Part shown: positions 60,692 through 64,000 of the stretch, one piece after another
Position numbering within the stretch: position 1 is the first letter of the stretch
How the letters are laid out: every line of letters begins with the position of its first letter
Origin: CAVSRC01 sp963762605
GTDB taxonomy: Bacteria; Pseudomonadota; Alphaproteobacteria; Rhizobiales; Kaistiaceae
Reading direction: 5' to 3'
NCBI GenBank assembly: GCA_963762605.1
Contig: CAVXLJ010000030.1
Location: forward strand, 4,490-68,489
DNA length: 64,000 bases
Translations under genes and position numbers: made by a program
Notes under the pieces: generated by a model
Databases searched by the model: none
What the model was told of the DNA's origin: nothing
The model's input: only the letters and a program-made list of their open reading frames with translations

Positions 60692-61722
60692 TGGCTAACG
60701 TCGACAAGCAAGCCGGGCCGTTGGACACAACCGCCGTAGCGCGCTCGGCGACAGGCAGCACGCCTTTGCTGATCCGGCTCCTCACCAGCCCCCAGTTCAT
60801 GGTCGTGATGGTGATGCTGGCGTTCATTGCATTCGGTGCGACGCAATCGAGCCAGTTCCTCAATCCGCAAACCTGGATCAACATCCTGCGCAACGCGGTG
60901 TTCATCGCCATCGTCGCGTCGTTCACGACGCTCGTGTTCGTGAGCGGCGGTCTCGATTTGTCGGTGGGCAGTGTATTCGCAGTCGGCGGCATGGCGAGCG
61001 CCGGTCTTCTCGCCGCTGGAGTCCCGATTCCAGTCGCCATCCTGGTCGGCACGGCTGCCGGAGGCTTTGCTGGACTGCTCAACGGTATCCTCATCAACTA
61101 CGCCAGCATTCCTCCATTCATCACGACGCTCGGAATGCTTTACGCGGCTCGTTCTCTGGTCGTCTATTTCACTGGGGGGCAACCGATCACGGCGCTGCCC
61201 GACAACTTCCCCGATATCGCGCGCAGCGACATCTTTGGCCTGCCGGTACTGCTCTACTACGCGGCCGCCGTCGTCATCATCGCGCACGTACTGCTTGAAA
61301 CGACGACGTTTGGTGGCAACGTTCGCGCGATTGGCGGCAACCGTGAAGCAGCCGGCAATGCGGGGATCAACGTCCGCGCAATCTCGACAACCGTCTACGT
61401 TTTGAGCGGGTTGTCGGCCGCCTTCGCGGGCATGCTAATGTCGGCGCGCTTGGGGTCCGGCCAACCAAGCATCGGTACGGGCTTCGAGTTGCAGGTGATC
61501 TCCGCAGTCATCATCGGTGGCACCAGCCTGTTCGGTGGGATCGGCACCGTGTGGGGCAGTCTGCTCGGTTCACTGATTCTCAGCGTATTGACCACCGGGC
61601 TGATCCTGCTGCGGATCGACCCGATCCTGCAGGATTTCGTCATCGGGGTGATCATCATCGTCGCTGTCGGCATCGACCAGTTGCGCCGCCGCAGCATGTT
61701 CCGTTCGGCTGGAGTCAGATGA
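60691..61722 (+). CDS. Ribose-type ABC transporter permease
   Basis: RbsC/FrcC-like permease, about 343 residues, with a hydrophilic N-terminus of about 30 residues. Motifs: FVSGGLDLSVGSVFAV, GGNVRAIGGNREAAGNAGI and IGGTSLFGGIGTVWGSLLG. ATG 60691 overlaps the ATPase stop; GTG 60688 is the alternative. Its stop overlaps the SDR start. Confidence 0.94.
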   Translation: MANVDKQAGPLDTTAVARSATGSTPLLIRLLTSPQFMVVMVMLAFIAFGATQSSQFLNPQTWINILRNAVFIAIVASFTTLVFVSGGLDLSVGSVFAVGGMASAGLLAAGVPIPVAILVGTAAGGFAGLLNGILINYASIPPFITTLGMLYAARSLVVYFTGGQPITALPDNFPDIARSDIFGLPVLLYYAAAVVIIAHVLLETTTFGGNVRAIGGNREAAGNAGINVRAISTTVYVLSGLSAAFAGMLMSARLGSGQPSIGTGFELQVISAVIIGGTSLFGGIGTVWGSLLGSLILSVLTTGLILLRIDPILQDFVIGVIIIVAVGIDQLRRRSMFRSAGVR

Positions 61723-62510
61723 GCGGCAATCTCACGGACCGCGTTGTCATCGTCACCGGCGCTTCGCGTGGTATCGGCAAAGCGATTTCCACCCGCCTCT
61801 GGGCCGAAGGCGTGCGGCTGGTCATTACGGGCGGCCCGGGCGATGAGGACCGGCTCGCCGAAGCTGCCACGGCAAGCGGCGATTGTGAGGCCATCACCGG
61901 CGACCTCGGAGATCCGGGGCTGCCTCAACTTCTCGTCGACCGCGCGATCGATCGCTTTGGCCGCCTCGACGGGATCGTCAACAATGCCTTTGCGGAGGCG
62001 GTCGGCGCCGTCGGCGACGTGCCGCTGGCCGGATGGGAGCAAACGCTGCGCGTCTCCCTCACAGCGCCGATGCTCCTGGCCAAGGCCGCGCTTCCCTACA
62101 TGCAGAAGGCCGGCAAGGGAGCGATCGTCAACATTGCGTCGCAGCGCGCCTTTGCGGCCGGGCACGGGGCTGCCGCCTACGAGGCCGCGAAGGGCGGCAT
62201 CATCACCCTCACGCGATCGCTTGCCATCGATTACGGCCCATACGGCATCCGCACCAACACGCTGAGCCCAGGCTTCATCCTTTCGGAGCGCGCCCGCGAC
62301 TGGATGATCGGCGGACCGCGTCGCGAGGAAGCGATGCGTGTTGGCATCCCGCTCGGTCGCCCGGGCGACCCTTCCGAGATCGCGGCCGTCGTCGCTTTCC
62401 TGCTCAGCGATGACGCCTCCTTCATCAATGGGGCGGTCATCCCGGTCGATGGGGGTGCGCTGGCAGGACTGCCGGAGAATTCCGCGCTCGCACTGGTGGA
62501 GGGATCGTGA
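61719..62510 (+). CDS. SDR-family oxidoreductase
   Basis: 263-residue classical SDR with TGASRGIG, NNAF (in place of NNAG), Ser in NIASQRA, AAYEAAKGG and PVDGGALAG. ATG 61719 overlaps the permease stop; the longer frame upstream lies inside the permease gene. In this operon it may oxidise the sugar to the acid that the dehydratase uses. Confidence 0.92.
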   Translation: MSGNLTDRVVIVTGASRGIGKAISTRLWAEGVRLVITGGPGDEDRLAEAATASGDCEAITGDLGDPGLPQLLVDRAIDRFGRLDGIVNNAFAEAVGAVGDVPLAGWEQTLRVSLTAPMLLAKAALPYMQKAGKGAIVNIASQRAFAAGHGAAAYEAAKGGIITLTRSLAIDYGPYGIRTNTLSPGFILSERARDWMIGGPRREEAMRVGIPLGRPGDPSEIAAVVAFLLSDDASFINGAVIPVDGGALAGLPENSALALVEGS

Positions 62511-62962
62511 CCGACACCCCCCTCATCGGCATATTACATCCGGTCGTGATCACACGCGACTTCGCCCGCACGCGCCACTTCTACGAGGAGGTCCTTGGCT
62601 TCGTCGCGCGCCCCGTCACCACGCACGATCCCGAAAAGATCGCGCGGCTCGGCGGCCCAGCCGATACGGTGGCGAAAGCCGTGATCCTGCATGCGCCCGA
62701 CGGATCCGAGCTGGAGATCGCGGCGTTCGAGCGGCCGGCCGGTCAGGCTCAGTCCACGGCCGGCTGGGCCGATGCCGGCATTCGCTCCATAACGTTCCAG
62801 GTCGCATCGATGGCCGCGATGATCGACCAACTCGCCGCCAACGGCTTCCCGCTGGTCAAGGACGTTGTCGAATTCGCCGTCGAAGGCAAGCCGGTGCAAG
62901 TCGCCTATGTGAGCGGTCCGGACGGAGTCACCCTGACGCTGCTGCAGGAGGGCAAGAAGTGA
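62507..62962 (+). CDS. VOC-superfamily (glyoxalase/dioxygenase fold) protein
   Basis: 151-residue small VOC protein. Candidate metal residues are His in ILHPVVITRDF (about residue 11), Glu in DGSELEIAAFE and the C-terminal VAYVSGPDGVTLTLLQ, where Thr replaces the Glu usual in glyoxalases. GTG start overlaps the SDR stop (GTGA). Function unknown; could be an epimerase or lactone isomerase in the pathway. Confidence 0.85.
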   Translation: MTDTPLIGILHPVVITRDFARTRHFYEEVLGFVARPVTTHDPEKIARLGGPADTVAKAVILHAPDGSELEIAAFERPAGQAQSTAGWADAGIRSITFQVASMAAMIDQLAANGFPLVKDVVEFAVEGKPVQVAYVSGPDGVTLTLLQEGKK

Positions 62963-63900
62963 ACGCCCGCTACCCGCGCACGGTGCTCGGTACCTGCTGT
63001 CTGCCGTGGCGCAACGGCCGGCTCGACGTGCCGCTCTTCCAGCGAAGCATCCGCGGTCTTGTCCATGCCGGTCTGCGCGACCTCTACATCTTCGGCACCG
63101 CCGGCGAAGGTCACTCGGTCACCGAGGAGCAGTTTCGCGAGGTCACCCGCCTGTTCGTCGAGACGATGGGCGAGGTGGACGGCGCCCCGCCGATGGTCGG
63201 CGTAATCAACCTGTCGCTGCCGACCGCGTTGAACCGTATCGAGTTTGCCGCCGGCCTCGGCGTGAACACCTTCCAGTTCTCCTTGCCATCGTGGGGGCCG
63301 ATCAACGATCGCGAAGTCCATCGCGTTTTCCGGGAATACTGCGACGGTTTCCCGGACCGCCAGTTCCTTCACTACAATCTCGCGCGCACCGGCCGGCTGG
63401 TGCGGCCGGAGGAGTACGTTGAGCTTGCCGAGCGTCACGCCAATCTGATTGGCGTCAAGTACGGGCTGGGCGACCCCGAGACGGTTGCCGGGCTGCTGAG
63501 ACTTGCCCCGCAGGTGACGCCTTTCTTCACCGAACTCGGGTTCTATCTTGGCGCCCCGCTTGGACCATGCGGACTGCTGGCCTCGATTTCGTCGAGCAAT
63601 CCCAAGCGCGCCATGGAGTACTTCCGTGCCGGCGTCGATGGCGACTTCAATCGTCTCACCGAGCTCTACCGCGAGCTGGCGGGCGTGATGGGAGCAGTGC
63701 GCCGGGCGGCCGGTGGCATGGGTCTCAACGACGGCGCCTACGACAAGCTCGTTGCCAAACTCGCCGAGCCGGATTTTCCGCTCGAACTGCTGCCGCCATA
63801 CCAGGGCTCCAGCGACGAAGGATATCGCCAGTATCTCGGCGAACTCAGCGCGCACTATCCCGGCTGGTTGCCGGAAGCATCGCGAAGGAAAGCCACATGA
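62959..63900 (+). CDS. DapA-family aldolase/synthase
   Basis: 313-residue Schiff-base lyase of the dihydrodipicolinate synthase/N-acetylneuraminate lyase family. Catalytic features: FGTAGEGHSVTEEQ (GTxGE), Tyr in LHYNLARTGR and Lys in LIGVKYGLGD (about residue 174). GTG 62959 overlaps the VOC stop; the much longer open frame upstream runs inside other genes. With the aldonate dehydratase upstream it fits cleavage or dehydration of a 2-keto-3-deoxy sugar acid. Confidence 0.9.
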   Translation: MNARYPRTVLGTCCLPWRNGRLDVPLFQRSIRGLVHAGLRDLYIFGTAGEGHSVTEEQFREVTRLFVETMGEVDGAPPMVGVINLSLPTALNRIEFAAGLGVNTFQFSLPSWGPINDREVHRVFREYCDGFPDRQFLHYNLARTGRLVRPEEYVELAERHANLIGVKYGLGDPETVAGLLRLAPQVTPFFTELGFYLGAPLGPCGLLASISSSNPKRAMEYFRAGVDGDFNRLTELYRELAGVMGAVRRAAGGMGLNDGAYDKLVAKLAEPDFPLELLPPYQGSSDEGYRQYLGELSAHYPGWLPEASRRKAT

Positions 63901-63906
63901 AACCCG

Positions 63907-64000
63907 GTGCCGCTGGTCGGGGTCGTCGCCTGCGCGGCGGTCGACCCCATTCCTGACCGGGCTCCTCCTGATCCTGACCGCCAAGTCATCGTGCCGCCGG
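63907..64000 (+). CDS. Start of a further operon gene, cut by the window edge
   Basis: A frame from GTG 63907 (PLVGVVACAAVDPIPDRAP) stays open to the window end. ATG 63897 overlaps the preceding stop as ATGA, like the other genes in this operon, but its own frame closes at about 63954. Removing one C from CCC at 63903-63905 would join that ATG to the long frame (MKPVPLVGVVA). It may be a gene with a GTG start or one with a one-base insertion. The product is not recognisable from 31 codons. Confidence 0.4.
   Translation, partial: MPLVGVVACAAVDPIPDRAPPDPDRQVIVPP

Noticed and set aside
1..64000. CRISPR array, tRNA or rRNA genes, or a phage/toxin-antitoxin defence system
   Set aside because: No regularly spaced repeats, no recognisable tRNA cloverleaf or rRNA sequence, and no defence genes were seen; the window is catabolic throughout.

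Overview
The window is GC-rich DNA (low-to-mid 60s percent by eye) from an alphaproteobacterium, most likely a soil or plant-associated member of the Rhizobiales (Hyphomicrobiales; Mesorhizobium/Phyllobacteriaceae-like by gene style). The genus is an inference. It holds about 50 protein genes and no rRNA, no CRISPR array and no tRNA that I could recognise. Almost everything is uptake and catabolism of sugars, sugar acids or aromatics, in tight operons with many ATGA/GTGA stop-start overlaps. Five complete ribose-type (RbsABC-like) ABC transporters and the end of a MalG-type permease lie in 64 kb, each beside its own regulator and enzymes, so this looks like a catabolic accessory region.

Layout. 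(1) 1-4036, plus strand: end of a MalG-type permease, L-rhamnose mutarotase, zinc alcohol dehydrogenase, SDR, CtBP-like hydroxyacid dehydrogenase. (2) 11460-4308, minus strand: psicose/tagatose epimerase-like isomerase, XylR-type regulator, frameshifted Gfo/Idh/MocA oxidoreductase, and ABC transporter ending at a clear terminator. (3) 11783-14236: ketopantoate-reductase-like protein and a fucose-permease-like MFS carrier. (4) 14289-27889: an aromatic module. An ABC transporter with a cyclase-family hydrolase, a MOSC protein, an unknown protein, a TIM-barrel protein, a 2Fe-2S ferredoxin, an HpaR-like MarR regulator and a homoprotocatechuate meta-cleavage operon (DapA-like aldolase, hpaG, hpaF, hpaE, hpaD) appear to share one operator motif, CATGTTAA. 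(5) 28436-31473: DUF3089 hydrolase and a fused two-subunit thiamine-diphosphate dehydrogenase E1. (6) 31604-42558, plus strand: PcaB-like lyase, GntR regulator, ABC transporter, mutarotase, SDRs, SMP-30 lactonase and a frameshifted enolase-superfamily dehydratase, resembling a non-phosphorylative sugar pathway. (7) 50043-42728, minus strand: RhaD-like aldolase/dehydrogenase fusion, ABC transporter and FGGY kinase. (8) 50410-54410, plus strand: DeoR regulator, class II aldolase homologue with altered active site, stand-alone lipoyl domain, and E1 alpha and beta. (9) 54410-56765: IS3-type transposase remnant, then KDPG-type aldolase, collapsed epimerase gene and UlaG-like hydrolase. (10) 56930-63900, plus strand: sugar-acid operon with ABC transporter, GntR regulator, galactonate-dehydratase-like enzyme, SDR, VOC protein and DapA-family lyase.

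The best candidate for an undescribed system is region 4. One MarR/HpaR-type operator family links a ribose-type transporter and cyclase, a MOSC protein and separate ferredoxin that resemble a split YcbX, an unknown conserved-looking protein, and a ring-cleavage pathway in which a DapA-family lyase stands where HpaH/HpaI would be expected. Two genes in the window (and possibly a third at the right edge) carry single-base insertions; whether these are real mutations or assembly errors cannot be settled here.
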